Assembly (NCBI GenBank): GCA_030340625.1
Contig: JAOPHQ010005475.1
Span: 1 to 64,000 of the forward strand
Length of the DNA: 64,000 nucleotides
From: Merluccius polli
Lineage: Eukaryota > Chordata > Actinopteri > Gadiformes > Merlucciidae
Direction of reading: 5' to 3'
A program made the translations under genes and the position numbers. Below, one piece after another: positions 20,588 through 31,931 of this stretch (the stretch's first letter is position 1; every line of letters starts with the position of its first letter). Under the pieces are notes generated by a model. It had not been told where the DNA came from. It saw nothing but the letters and a program-made list of their open reading frames with translations, and did no database searches.

Positions 20588-21593
20588 CTCGAGGGGTACT
20601 GGCGAGCCGCTCTCATAATCCCTCAGTCTCCCGCCCCCTCCTAGAGGCCACCCTTATGTGGCAAGATCAAAGCCTCCCGCTCTCCATTCTCCTGGACTCC
20701 GGAGCGGATGAGAGCTTTATCGATCAGGAGTTGGTTAAGCGACTGAGCATTGACACCATTCCTCTCGATCTTTCGATCGAGACCCAGGCGCTAGATGGGA
20801 GGTCCCTCACACGGGTGGAACGCCGCACCGTTCCGCTCAACCTGCTAGTTTCTGGGAATCATCAGGAGACCATATCCCTCCTGGTGATTGCCAGCCCCTT
20901 CTCCTCGGTTGTTCTGGGCTACCCCTGGTTGCAAACTCACAATCCTCAGATAGATTGGGGAACCGGGCGCATCCTGTCATGGAGTACCCATTGCCTGTCC
21001 CAGTGCTTGCGGTCCGCCCCGGCTCCTCGGGCGACAGAGTTCGAGTCCGTACCCGAACCTCCTAACCTGTCCTCCGTCCCGGAGGAGTACCACGACCTCG
21101 GAGCGGTGTTCAGCAAGTCCCACGCCTTGACCTTGCCCCCCCACCGCCCTTATGACTGCGCCATAGACCTCCTCCCCGGAGCCCCCCTTCCTAGCAGCCG
21201 TCTGTTCAACCTCTCCCGCCCCGAACGCGAGTCGATGGAGGAGTACATCGGGGAATCCATCGCCGCTGGAATCATCCGTCCTTCTTCGTCACCTGTTGGA
21301 GCGGGTTTCTTCTTTATTACCAAGAAGGATAAATCGCTTCGCCCCTGCATTGACTACCGTGGTCTGAATGACATCACGGTGAAAAATAAATACCCATTAC
21401 CGCTTATCAGTTCCGCCTTCGTCCCCCTTCATGGAGCCTCCGTGTTCTCAAAATTAGATCTGCGTAATGCATATCATCTGGTCCGCATTCGGGAGGGGGA
21501 CGAATGGAAGACGGCTTTTAATACTCCTTTGGGCCACTACGAGTATCTGGTGATGCCATTCGGCCTCACCAACGCCCCCGCAGTGTTTCAAGT
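20569..21593 (+). pseudogene. pol: Gypsy Pol, protease and N-terminal RT
   Basis: The -1 frame after gag. The aspartic protease active site is LLDSGADESFID (about 20691-20726). RT begins with the stretch around RPSSSPVGAGFFFITKKD and CIDYRGLND and includes SKLDLRNAYHLVRI and MPFGLTNAPAVFQ. The frame is lost right after this last motif by a single-base deletion near 21591. The domains are otherwise well preserved. Confidence 0.88.
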
Positions 21594-24044
21594 TTGGTTA
21601 ACGATGTCCTCCGGGACCTGTTGAATCACACCGTTTTCGTCTACATCGACGATATTCTAATCTTCTCAAGATCCATAGTGGAGCACAGGGTCCATGTCCG
21701 GCAGGTTCTGCAGAGGCTGTTGGAGAACAGGCTGTATGTCAAGGCGGAGAAGTGCGAGTTTCACGTCCCATCCATTTCCTTCTTGGGGTATATAATCAGC
21801 CAGGGCCAGGTAGAAATGGATCCCTCTAAGGTCTCTGCGGTGGCCGAGTGGCCCCCTCCCTTAACCCGCAAGAGATTGCAACAATTCCTTGGCTTTGCCA
21901 ATTTTTACCGTCGCTTTATACGCGGTTACAGCCAAATCGCGGCACCCCTCACGGCCTTGACTTCCACCAAGAGCCCCTTTGCTTGGACGCCGGAGGCGGA
22001 GACCGCTTTTCAGGGCCTCAAACAGCGGTTCGTATCTGCTCCCATCCTCACCCAACCTGATCCTTCACTACAGTTCGTGGTGGAGGTCGACGCCTCGGAC
22101 ACCGGAGTGGGCGCGGTTCTCTCCCAGCGTTCCTCCTCCGACCACAAGCTCCATCCCTGCGCCTTCTTCTCTCGAAGGTTGTCCCCGCCGGAGCGCAATT
22201 ACGACGTGGGCAACCGAGAGCTCTTAGCTGTCAAGCTTGCCTTGGAGGAGTGGCGACATTGGTTGGAGGGCGCAGAGCTTCCTTTTATCGTTTGGACCGA
22301 CCATCGCAATCTCGCTTACCTCCAAACGGCTAAGAGGCTAAATTCCCGTCAGGCCAGGTGGGCCTTATACTTTGGCCGGTTCAACTTTTCCCTTACCTAC
22401 CGTCCCGGCTCCCAGAATGTTAAGCCGGATGCTCTGTCCCGCCTGTATTCTCCTGAGGACCCCGGCACTGACCCCGAGACCATTCTGCCACCCACTTGTC
22501 TCATTGCCACTCTCACCTGGGAGGTGGAGTCTGCGGTTCGTCTGGCGCAGAGGCAACAGCCGGATCCCGGTCTCGGCCCCCCCAACCGTATGTTCGTCCC
22601 TGACGCAGTAAGGTCTCAAGTATTGACCTGGGCGCACTCCTCCCGGCTTACATGCCACCCAGGCATCACACGCACCTTGGATTTCATCCGTCGGCGTTTC
22701 TGGTGGTCCACCATGGACAAGGACGTTCGATCGTTTATTTCGGCGTGTGCGACTTGCGCCCGAAACAAGACCTCGACCCGCCCCCATTCCGGTTTACTAC
22801 AGCCCCTACCCATCCCTAGCCGCCCTTGGTCACACATCGCCCTGGACTTCGTCACTGGTCTACCCACGTCAGAGGGCAATACCACCATCCTTACCGTGAT
22901 TGACCGTTTCTCAAAGGCCGCCCACTTCATCGCCCTCCCCAAGCTCCCCACCTCAAGGGAGACCGCCGACCTCCTGGTCAAGCATGTATTCTGCCTGCAT
23001 GGCATCCCCGTGGACATTGTGTCCGACCGAGGCCCCCAGTTCACCTCACAGGTATGGCGGGCATTCTGTAAGGCTCTTGGCGCCACTTCCAGCCTCTCCT
23101 CTGGGTTTCACCCCCAGTCTAACGGCCAATCAGAACGAGCCAACCAGGAGATGGAGGCGGCACTTCGCTGCATCACCCACGCCAGCCCCACCACCTGGAG
23201 CTCTCAGCTGCCCTGGGTGGAATACGCCCATAACACGCTGTTAAATGCATCCACTGGGTTATCCCCATTCATGGCCTCCCTGGGTTACCAACCTCCCCTG
23301 TTCCCTGATCTGGAGGAAGAAATCGCAGTCCCCTCGGTCCAAACCCATCTGCGCAGGTGCCGGCGCATCTGGAAACGGACACGCACTGCACTACTTCATG
23401 CATCCTCTCGCTCCCAAATTCAGGCTAACAAGCGGCGTCGACCTGCACCCGAGTACGCCCCCGGGCAAGGGGTTTGGTTGCGGGCTAAGGATCTTCCCTT
23501 GAAGGGGATTCCTCCCAAACTCTCCCCACGCTTCATCGGCCCCTACACCATCTCCAAGGTGGTCAACCCCTCTGCGGTTCGCTTGAACCTCCCCCCTGCA
23601 CTCCGCCGCATCCACCCCACTTTCCATGTCTCGCAGATTAAGCCAGTCTCTACCAGTCCGTTGTCCCCCCCCATCCCACCTCCACCTCCGCCAAGGCTGA
23701 TTGACAATCATCCAGCTTGGACGGTCCGTCGACTCCTGGATGTGCGGCGTCGCGGCCGGGGACATCAGTACCTGGTCGATTGGGAGGGGTATGGTCCTGA
23801 GGAGAGATCCTGGGTTCCCCGCAAGCGGATTCTGGATCCCTCCCTTATTCGGGACTTTCACCGGGATCACCCGTCCCCCCCACCCGAAGTACCCTGCGAC
23901 AGGGTTCCCGCCTCCAGGCCCCCTCCACCCATCCCGGTCACAGACAATCACCCGGCGGTGCTAGGGCGTCCGCCGAGAGGCGTCCGTAGAGGGGGGGGTA
24001 CTGTTACACCACGTCCTGCTACACGGTCCAATACCTCCATCTAG
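21594..24044 (+). pseudogene. pol: Gypsy Pol, RT catalytic part, RNase H, integrase, chromodomain
   Basis: Continues Pol in another frame. The catalytic YIDD box is near residue 17. RNase H follows (VEVDASDTGVGAVLSQ, near residue 163). Integrase has the His-His-Cys-Cys zinc region (residues about 345-390) and the DDE core (LDFVTG near 416, SDRGPQFTSQ near 476, SNGQSERANQE near 510). A GPY/F-type stretch (RFIGPYTISKV) and a C-terminal chromodomain (about 705-760, with YLVDWEGYGPEERSWVP) follow. The stop lies 42 bp inside the 3' LTR. Separated from the upstream half by a one-base deletion. Confidence 0.9.
23988..23998 (+). other. Gypsy polypurine tract
   Basis: AGAGGGGGGGG three bases before the 3' LTR, the usual plus-strand primer position. 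It overlaps the end of pol. Confidence 0.8.
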
Positions 24045-24835
24045 TGGACGCTTGTCGTCTCTACCAGTCATTCCCCACACACACCTGTTCCTAATTAATA
24101 ATCACTGTTTCCCTATTTAAGCCGGGGATTGTCAAGCAGCCGGCGCCAGTTCGTTGTTTCCCTAACCTACTAGTAATTCCCAGCCTGACTACGCCTGTTC
24201 CAGCCCTTGTTGCCGATCCCTGCCTGCCTGACGACCCCCCCTGTTCCAGCCCTTGTTGCCGACCCCTGCCTGCCTGACGACCCACCTGTCCAGCCCTTGT
24301 TGCCGACCCCTGCCTGCCTGACGACCCACCTGTCCAGCCCTTGTTGCCGACCCCTGCCTGCCTGACGACCCACCTGTCCAGCCCTCGTTGCCGACCCCTG
24401 CCTGCCTGACGACCCACCTGTCCAGCCCTGGTTGCCGACCCCCTGCCTGCCTGACGACCCGCCTGTTCCAGCCCTTGTTGCCGACCCCTGCCTGTCCGAC
24501 TACCAGCCCCGTTGCCGACCCCTGCCTGTCCGACTACCAGCCCCGTTGCCGACCCCTGCCTGTCCGACTACCAGCCCGTTGCCGACCCCTGCCTGTCCGA
24601 CTACCAGCCCGTTGCCGACCCCTGCCTGTCCGACTACCAGCCCCGTTGCCGAGCCCCCCCGCCTGCCTGACTACCCGTCCCCCGCCTAGCCCTTGTCCAC
24701 CTGATTGCCTGCCCCGTACCAGACCCCCGCTAGCCTGACTCCCCGAACGATCACCCAATAAATTCCTTTGCCTTTTCTCCTGTCTCTGCCTCCCTGTGTC
24801 CAGCATTTGGGTCCCAGTGTTCTTGTACCTTAACA
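24002..24835 (+). repeat. Gypsy 3' LTR
   Basis: 834 bp, same ends and same internal tandem repeats as the 5' LTR. Visible differences are C/G near 24124, T/G near 24145 and T/C near 24682. Confidence 0.94.
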
Positions 24836-25005
24836 AATTCAGAGAATAAGTTATAGATTATGAATTCCAATGGTTTCCTCCCAAATGATGTTTGTATTCC
24901 CATAGTGTGAATGTAGCAGAGATACAGTGGTCCTCCCAGAAGGTCTGCATCCACTCTCACCCCCAGTGTGATGAGTGGAAACAGGTCATTTCCATATAGA
25001 GGAAG

Positions 25006-25013
25006 CTTTGCAT
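25006..25013 (+). promoter_or_regulatory. V1 octamer-like element, unit 3
   Basis: CTTTGCAT, 108 bp before the start codon and about 170 bp after the Gypsy 3' LTR. Confidence 0.55.
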
Positions 25014-25113
25014 GCTCAGCTGAAACTGGGCTTCTGAGAGGGTTTAAAGTCCTCTAAGTTCAACACTGCAGGACTCTGAGCTGTCACTCAACACCCCAGA
25101 AACCGTGGCAACC

Positions 25114-25578
25114 ATGAATCCCCTCAGCCTCCTGTTCTGGACAGTGGTCTGTGGATCCTTAGCAGGTCGGTTCATTCAACTCCATCAAAATGTGGACCCC
25201 CTTCTTTGTCTGCTTGTATTTTCTATTGGATAACTCAATGTTTTGTTTGTATGTTTCCTATAGGAACCAGCAGTCAGGTGACTGTGACTCAGCCACCAGT
25301 AAAGTCTGTTACTCCAGGATCCTCAGTCACTCTGACCTGTAAAACCAACCCAGCGGTTCGCGGCAATAATTACCTATTCCGGTACCAACAGAAACCTGGA
25401 GAAGCCCCCAAGCTCCTAATAAGATATGCAACTACACGTGAATCATCAACACCAGCTCGGATTAGTGGCAGTGGAAGCAGCACTGACTTCTCTCTGACCA
25501 TCGACGGCGCCCAGCGTGAAGATGCAGCAGTTTATTACTGTCAGAGTCTCCACTACATTAACAGTGCTTATGTGTTCA
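25114..25578 (+). CDS. Ig light-chain V segment, family 1, unit 3 (core Trp lost)
   Basis: Leader 25114-25165, 98-bp intron, V exon 25264-25578, open throughout. The two cysteines are kept, but the invariant FR2 Trp is Arg (LF-R-YQQKP; CGG for TGG). In FR3, ARFSG is ARISG. These changes at core positions suggest an impaired fold, which IMGT would call an ORF rather than a functional gene. CDR3 QSLHYINSAYVF is identical to unit 8. The RSS is intact, so it can still rearrange or donate sequence. Confidence 0.88.
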
Positions 25579-25606
25579 CACAGTGATTGAGAGCCGTACA
25601 AAAACC
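25579..25606 (+). other. V1 recombination signal, 12-bp spacer, unit 3
   Basis: CACAGTG, 12-bp spacer, ACAAAAACC. Confidence 0.96.
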
Positions 25607-26442
25607 TCCCTCAGTCAGACTGCGTAGACACTGAGCTGTTACAGCATGGAACCTGCTGCAGCTGCTGAGGGGGAAGAGACTCTGACACAGAGCGCTGAGC
25701 ACAGAGCTGCTCTAACCAGGGGCCTCAACCCAGCACCAGCATTATATTCCTCCACATTATTAAATATACAGCTACTACAACATGTCACAAACGACTACCT
25801 CAACTACAACATATGAATACAATCATTATTATTGAATTATTAATAATAAATACAACTACCTTAATTACAACCTATTACATAGAACTACATCAACTTTACC
25901 TTACTTACATCCTTCCTCAAAATCTCATATTTCAATATAATTTCTTTCTGTCTGATGAGAGATGTGACTCAAGCCTTTTTTATTTTCTTATTATTCTGTT
26001 ATCACTGCATTGTAGGTCTACAGAGCGGTAGGGTTAGGTTGTCACTTGTGAAGACACAAAAAGTATTACCTGATGAGACTTCACCTTTTATACAGTCTAT
26101 GGTGGACAAGTCATTAGATTTCATTCTTGTTTCAATATAAACTCATCAAATACAATGATTTGATTAAAAGAGATCACATAGGAATAGAAAACATTAGTTT
26201 ATAAACTAGCCCTGTTTCTAACTATGAATAGACTTGTAACATTTTTTGTATCAACATTTATTATTTTCACATTCCTATAACTTTTTTTATTAGTTCGTCA
26301 TTTGGGAGAACTTGAAGGGTTTCTGAATATATTTATTTCCAAGGTATTCATTTTCCTTTCCAAAGTGTTGCACTCACTCAACCATATCTCTCTCACTTCC
26401 ATATCTCTCAAAGCAGGTGCCCGTCCGCCCACATGCACACTG

Positions 26443-26450
26443 ATTTGCAT
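26443..26450 (+). promoter_or_regulatory. V2 octamer, unit 3
   Basis: Perfect ATTTGCAT within decanucleotide TGATTTGCAT, 84 bp before the start codon. Confidence 0.8.
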
Positions 26451-26526
26451 GACTTTTGAGTATTTCTGAGCACCAAGACTTAAATATGCGAGCTGCCAGG
26501 CACCATACACACAGACCCAGAGCAAC

Positions 26527-27069
26527 ATGAGGTCGTCCACAGCCTTGCTAGCAGTGCTGGCATTTCTTACTCATGGTGAGAGTTATGGCTCTGTCACTCT
26601 TCTCATATTCTGATGCTTTCCTTCGAATCCATCCTGCTGGTCTGGGCTCTATTCTGTGTTTATCCTCCTGTATTTTCTCCCCTCTCTGCTCCTAATGTGC
26701 TCCAGTGTTTTACTGAAGACTGTCTAACGTTGGTTCAACAGTCTCATCATCCACTTCTTATTTCAGAGTCGTCTGCCAGTCAGTTTCTGACACAACCTGA
26801 CAAAACCAAGACTGTTAGTCTGGAGGGGAGTGTGTCCATCAGTGCCACGGGGAGCTCAGATATTGGTGCTGATCTCAGCTGGTACATACAGAAACCTGGA
26901 GAAGCTCCCAAACTTCTGATATACAAGGCAACAAGGCTCAATACAGGGACTCCAGCTCGGTTCAGCGGCAGTAGATCTGGGTCTAGCTACACTCTCACCA
27001 TCTCTGGTGTCCGGAGGGAGGATGTAGGAGTATATTTCTGTTTCGGTGACCATGGCGGCAATGTGTTCA
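26527..27069 (+). CDS. Ig light-chain V segment, family 2, unit 3 (first Cys missing)
   Basis: Leader 26527-26575, V exon 26767-27069. The first Cys position is Ala (SIS-A-TGSS), Trp is kept, and the second Cys is in VYFC. CDR2 is KATRLNTG and CDR3 FGDHGGNVF. It shares SDIGADLS and YFCFGDHG with unit 5, against SDIGPDLS and YYCFGNHG in units 1 and 4. Splice sites and frame are intact. Confidence 0.88.
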
Positions 27070-27097
27070 CACAGTGATTGAGAGCCGTACAAAAACC
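27070..27097 (+). other. V2 recombination signal, 12-bp spacer, unit 3
   Basis: CACAGTG, 12-bp spacer, ACAAAAACC. Confidence 0.96.
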
Positions 27098-27387
27098 TCC
27101 CTCAGTCAGACTACGTAGACACTGAGCTGTTACAGCAGGAACCTGCTGCAGCTGCTGAGGGGGAAGAGAGTCTGACACAGAGCGCTGAGCACAGAGCTGC
27201 TCTAACCAGGGGCCTCAACCCAGCACCAGCATTATATTCCTCCACATTATTAAATACAGTATACTATCTCAACTACCACATATTATATACAACTCCAACC
27301 TCAACTACCATATATTATGTACAACGTCTACCTCAACCACATATTACATACAACTCCTACCTCATCTGATTCTTCTGTCGTGTGTCC

Positions 27388-28839
27388 TTAGACCTTCAAT
27401 TCTGTTGAGGCGAGCCAGTCCAGCGTCCTATGATCAAGGTCAGTTAGACCACGCTCGCCGTTCGGGGGCCGGTGTTTGGGGCAGCTGGTTAGGATGTGTT
27501 CCACAGTTTGTATTGGGTCTCCACACTCGCATTGGGCACTGTCTGTGATGCCCCACTTCAGCATTGCTGCCCCGAAGCGTCCCACACCTGTCCTCAGGCG
27601 GTTGAGGGTTGTCCACTGCTTTCGGGGTAGATGCTGGCCAGGAACGTCTGTGGGGTCTTTGATGTAATGGTGTAGCCGAGATGGTTCTGCTGACCTCCAC
27701 TGCTCCCTCCGTGTCGCCTTGACCCAGGCAGCCTTGCAGGTGTCGGCTGGTATTTTCCGGAGCAGTTCTTGGGCGTGTATGGCAAAGGGGCGCCGGGACT
27801 TGAGGCGCATTCGCTGTGGTGTCTCGGTGGTGGTTTTGCGGAGGAGGCAGGATTCACTCGCCTGTGCCTTTCGGGCAAGAGCCAGCATGGCTCCTTCTCG
27901 CCTGACTTCTGCAGGGGCGATTCCTCCGAGGACGGGCAGATGGTTGGTTGGGGTGGCTCCTAGGCATCCAGAGACAGTCCGTAGGGCAGTGTTAAGGGCA
28001 GTGTCCAGTTTGTGGACGTGGGGGCTACGGCACCAGACCGGGGCACAGTATTCTGCACTTGAGAGCACCAGGGCCTCGGTGGAAATGCGCAGCGTCTCTG
28101 TGGAGGCACCCCATGTGGTGCCGGCTAGACGCCGTATCAGCGCGGCACGGGAGGTTGTCTTTGCCTTGGCCGTTTCCAGGTGTTGTCTGAATGACAGTGT
28201 TCTGTCAAGATTCATGGCGAGGTATGTGGAGAAGGGCTGGTACTGTAGCCGGGTGTCGTCAACCATGATGTTCATTTCGCGGGACGCTTCTTTATTGTAG
28301 AGATGCAACATTGTTGATATGGTCTTATCAGCACTGAGCTTGAGGCGCCAGTTCTTCAGGTATGAAGACAGGGTGTTCATGTCTTCAGAGAGGCCCTCCT
28401 CTACTGCTTCCCAGGATGGCTTGCTCAGTAGGATGGCCAGATCGTCTGCATAGACGTACTTCCTTGATTGTGTAGCAGGTAGGTCGTGGATGTAGATGTT
28501 GAACAGCATAGGTGCCAGCACTGAGCCTTGTGGGACACCGTTCTTGAGCTTTCTCACTCTACTGCTTTGGCTGTTGCTGGTGTGTAGCCGGAAGCTGCGG
28601 TTGCTCAGCATCTCTATTATGAAGCTCACAATGTGCTTCTCTGGGATGGTTTCCAGGAGCTTCATGTGTAGTCCGCGTAGCCAGACAGTGTCATATGCGG
28701 CTGTGAGGTCCAGGAAAACGGTGCCGGCCTTCTCTCCTGACTGAAAGCTGTCCTCTATGTCTTGGCATAGAAGGGTCACCTGGTCTGTTGTTGACATACC
28801 GCTTCGAAAGCCAGCTTGTTCTTTGGGCAGCTGGCTCAA
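27388..28839 (-). CDS. Jockey-like non-LTR reverse transcriptase, 483-codon open frame, unit 3
   Basis: The uninterrupted C-terminal part of a non-LTR Pol. RT motif A is FLDLTAAYDTVW (residues 42-53). NGVPQGSVLAP follows at 100-110 and the catalytic YADD at 130-133 (here YVYADD, against YGYADD elsewhere). The thumb region is followed by a C-terminal cysteine motif CECGDPIQTVEHILTSCP near residue 440. Endonuclease, ORF1 and the first RT blocks are missing, so the copy is 5'-truncated and immobile despite its open frame. Jockey/I-group placement is by motif recall only. Confidence 0.88.
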   Translation of the reverse strand: MSQLPKEQAGFRSGMSTTDQVTLLCQDIEDSFQSGEKAGTVFLDLTAAYDTVWLRGLHMKLLETIPEKHIVSFIIEMLSNRSFRLHTSNSQSSRVRKLKNGVPQGSVLAPMLFNIYIHDLPATQSRKYVYADDLAILLSKPSWEAVEEGLSEDMNTLSSYLKNWRLKLSADKTISTMLHLYNKEASREMNIMVDDTRLQYQPFSTYLAMNLDRTLSFRQHLETAKAKTTSRAALIRRLAGTTWGASTETLRISTEALVLSSAEYCAPVWCRSPHVHKLDTALNTALRTVSGCLGATPTNHLPVLGGIAPAEVRREGAMLALARKAQASESCLLRKTTTETPQRMRLKSRRPFAIHAQELLRKIPADTCKAAWVKATRREQWRSAEPSRLHHYIKDPTDVPGQHLPRKQWTTLNRLRTGVGRFGAAMLKWGITDSAQCECGDPIQTVEHILTSCPKHRPPNGERGLTDLDHRTLDWLASTELKV

Positions 28840-28861
28840 CTATCACCTTAACCTCAACTAT

Positions 28862-29923
28862 TGTTGTGGAAAAAACTCGTACAACATTTAACACTTAACT
28901 TGACACAATAAGAGAGTTCGGGAGATCTGAAGTATGAAAGATAAAGACTTTATTTGTACTCAAGAGCAAGCACAATATAGCCGAGTTTGTTTGACAAAGA
29001 ACTGGTATTGTGATTCAGACTTCAGGTTATATAGGCTACCTTTGTGGTTTCCTCCTTCATGCATTAATCACCCAATCACAACAACCTATACATTGTTTAC
29101 CTATTCGAACCTAAAGATTAGGCTCCTCCCCTGTGGATTAGGCTCCTCCCCAGTGGCCCTTTCACAGCTCCACACCAGCTGGGCATACTATTACACTTCT
29201 GCAGCACATGTCCTTGTGAGATAAAATTAACTATAAAATAAATCACTGATATGAGATAGTTTACATATAACAAATACCAATCTTGAGTAAAGTAACAATT
29301 CAAAGAAAACAGTTGTACCTGTAACAAAATATATAGTTTATATAGTATGACAACCTGTATAAGCACAATGAAAATCACACCTACCCAATAAATATTAATT
29401 TAAACAATTGACTATGATACCACAATTTATGATAGTAGAATCCACTCAGAGTATGCAATGATTAACTTTAAAGATAACTTTAACTTAATTAACCATATGT
29501 AAGTAGAATAGAGACAAAGAGACTAGACAGGTCTACTTTCCACAGGGTTGTCAGTTGACCCCCTCTGACCGGGAGCCAAATGGGGTAAATACAGATGTGT
29601 GAGTATCTTGCTGCGTAATTAACAACTGTAAGGGGGCCGCGTTATCAAACACAATAGACGGTTCATCCCAGACTAGGCAGGAGGTTCACGTGAGGGTTTA
29701 GTTGGTTCAGTCACCTTGATCAGTGACTTTGTTCTGTTCCTCTCAGGGCAACACCCTGAAAATCTAATTATATTGGGGGCACTGAGCATCAAAGGTTTAT
29801 TTATATAAGAGTTTCCCCATCTGTGATTCTCTGTATGTCTCCACACCTATTAGATTCATATAGCATAATGGCAAGACAATAATTATGTATTATCATTAAA
29901 TGTAAAGGTAAATTTCTCCCACA
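28862..29923 (-). mobile_element. Solo LTR, about 1.06 kb, unit 3
   Basis: Begins TGTTGTGG and ends CCCACA, flanked by CTAT on both sides (28858-28861, 29924-29927). Units 1, 4 and 5 have no insertion there. Read on the minus strand it has TATATAA (29034-29028) and AATAAA (28954-28949) about 75 bp later, near the end, as in U3-R-U5. No internal coding region. Family unknown. Confidence 0.7.
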
Positions 29924-30821
29924 CTATCACACATTAGTACAACTCCTACCTCAACTACAACATACTAAATACCACTCCAACCTCAACGACCACATATTAT
30001 GTACAACATCTATATTCAACTCCTACCTCAACTACAACATACTAAAAATCACTGTCCACTGTAGAACTGAGCCATACAGTAAAAGTGTGATCCCACACAT
30101 AATCTGACTCTTAAACAACTAATCACTGTATGTACGCCTGTCAGGCCTTTGTGTTCTGGTTTGTCGCGTCGTTGTACGCTGTGTTAGTCCGTCTTCGATA
30201 CGTCTGTCTTTTTCATCATCGTATTTCTGCAGTCCTTGTTTTATTGTTATATCTTTTGGATTATCTTAAAATGTAACCGTGTAAAATGTACTACCGATTC
30301 AACTTGTTGTTGCCTTTAGGCTGAATGAATAAACTATTTACTACAACTACTAGAACATATAAAATAAAACTACAACCTCAACTACAATATGTTAATTACA
30401 ATTACATTATATGAAATACAACTACTCCCTCTCTCTCTCTGGCTGAGGACAGACTGTCAGGTTTCTCTGCAGGTGAGTCTTAATTAGTGAGTGGCTGCAG
30501 GTGAGGCTGATTGCCAAACCAGCAGCAGCTGTGTTGAATAGAATTGATCCTCAGTGACCTCACCCAGTCCCCCTGTGGGGGGGAACTATCGCTGTCCTAG
30601 GTGCTGAAGTCTCTCCCCAGCCCATGTGGAGGGCTTAGTGTGTGTGTGTGTGTGTGTGTGTGTTTATGTGTGTGTGTGTGTGTGTCCATCGAAATCATCC
30701 AATCACATTTCTAATAGGCTTGAACTACGACACTTCAGAGAAAAGTATTTTGCTACAGTTCATTACTGAAATACAACAATATATTTCCGTTGTGACGTTA
30801 ACCAACGCTGCTGTTTTGCAG

Positions 30822-30908
30822 CATCCGTTCCTGGAGATGGCCGAGCCTCGGTCCACCCTCACAGCCCTCATCCTGGCAGCTAAGGAAGCCATGAGGAACC
30901 ACCGCTAA
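30822..30908 (+). pseudogene. PAK-like kinase terminal exon, copy 3
   Basis: Same 28-codon exon. The acceptor reads TTTTGCAG. A long GT microsatellite (about 30638-30684) lies upstream. Confidence 0.75.
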
Positions 30909-31383
30909 ACACTAGCCTCCGTCTGCTACCAGGCTAACCCAATGACACGCATACTGCTGCTGAAGCTGGAAGCTATTATTCAAGATGGGCCTGAACAGAG
31001 TTGAGTTCATGTAATCAGTCTTTATTGTAATGGCTGTGGTTTGACACAAGAGGGCAGCGTTGAGCTGGTTTGTGGACATGCACACAAACTGCTTTCACTG
31101 GAGTCTCCAGAGACTCTTCTGAGAGCCTCAGCCCTACATTTCCACTGACTTTCTGTCAAGAGACACAGGTGCACATCTGCTAAAACTGGACATAATTTGA
31201 ATAGATACAGTTCACTGAACACAGAATACGTTTAATGAACCAGATTTTTTTGTGATGTCGGTTTGGTCTTTGACTCATATGAACATTATGAATATGTTAC
31301 TGTTTGCACCACTCAGCAGGCTAGGGTTCATATGTCTTGGTGAGAGATACTGAATATGTTTTGAGACTTGTTTGTACTTTTAC

Positions 31384-31503
31384 ATGTTTCTAAGTTGTTA
31401 TCTGCAGAAACCTGGACATGCCCTGATCTACTATTTTATGAAGTGGCATGAAGTCAGTCTGAGACACATGGGTCATCTCAGCAGCAGTGGCTCTATGACT
31501 GAC
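31384..31503 (+). pseudogene. V-segment relic, unit 4
   Basis: FR2-FR3 fragment, same as unit 1. Confidence 0.6.
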
Positions 31504-31931
31504 ACTGGTCCACTGAATACAGTGAACACACTGTCCAAGCACATCCACACAACCAACACTTTGCTCCTTCAGAGATACACACCATAGCTTTAACCCTTCA
31601 TTCAGAATGGCAGTAAAACTCACTTCAATAAGTAATTTAATAGAGATCCCAAATAATTTCCCTTGAATTTATACACCTGGCTTAAAATGGAAAGATATAA
31701 AATAAGAATGATTGCATGAAAAGTGAATTTTTCCATCTTTATTATATCACCAGCATACAATGTGATAAACACAAGCAAGGGATGAAAACCAAAAAGCATA
31801 ATAATAATAATGGCTCAAAGACATGTTAATGTGAATCATCAAAAGCTGCAGCGCTACCTTAGACAGAGAGATATGAAGCAGACGTGTCAGAGGAGATTTG
31901 TATTGTACAGTACTTCCATGCTGGAGCCTCT

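Larger units (their letters stand above)
18778..24840 (+). mobile_element. Chromodomain Gypsy LTR retrotransposon, complete, unit 3
   Basis: A full-length element of 6053 bp (18783-24835) with two 834-bp LTRs, gag and pol, flanked by 5-bp duplications AATTC (18778-18782, 24836-24840). The other seven units show the empty site (GCCTAATTCAGAG or close). By eye the LTRs differ at only about three positions, so insertion is recent. It carries a C-terminal chromodomain, which places it among chromoviruses of the sushi type. It sits between J and the V promoter. One base is missing in the RT, so it is not autonomous as read. Confidence 0.95.
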
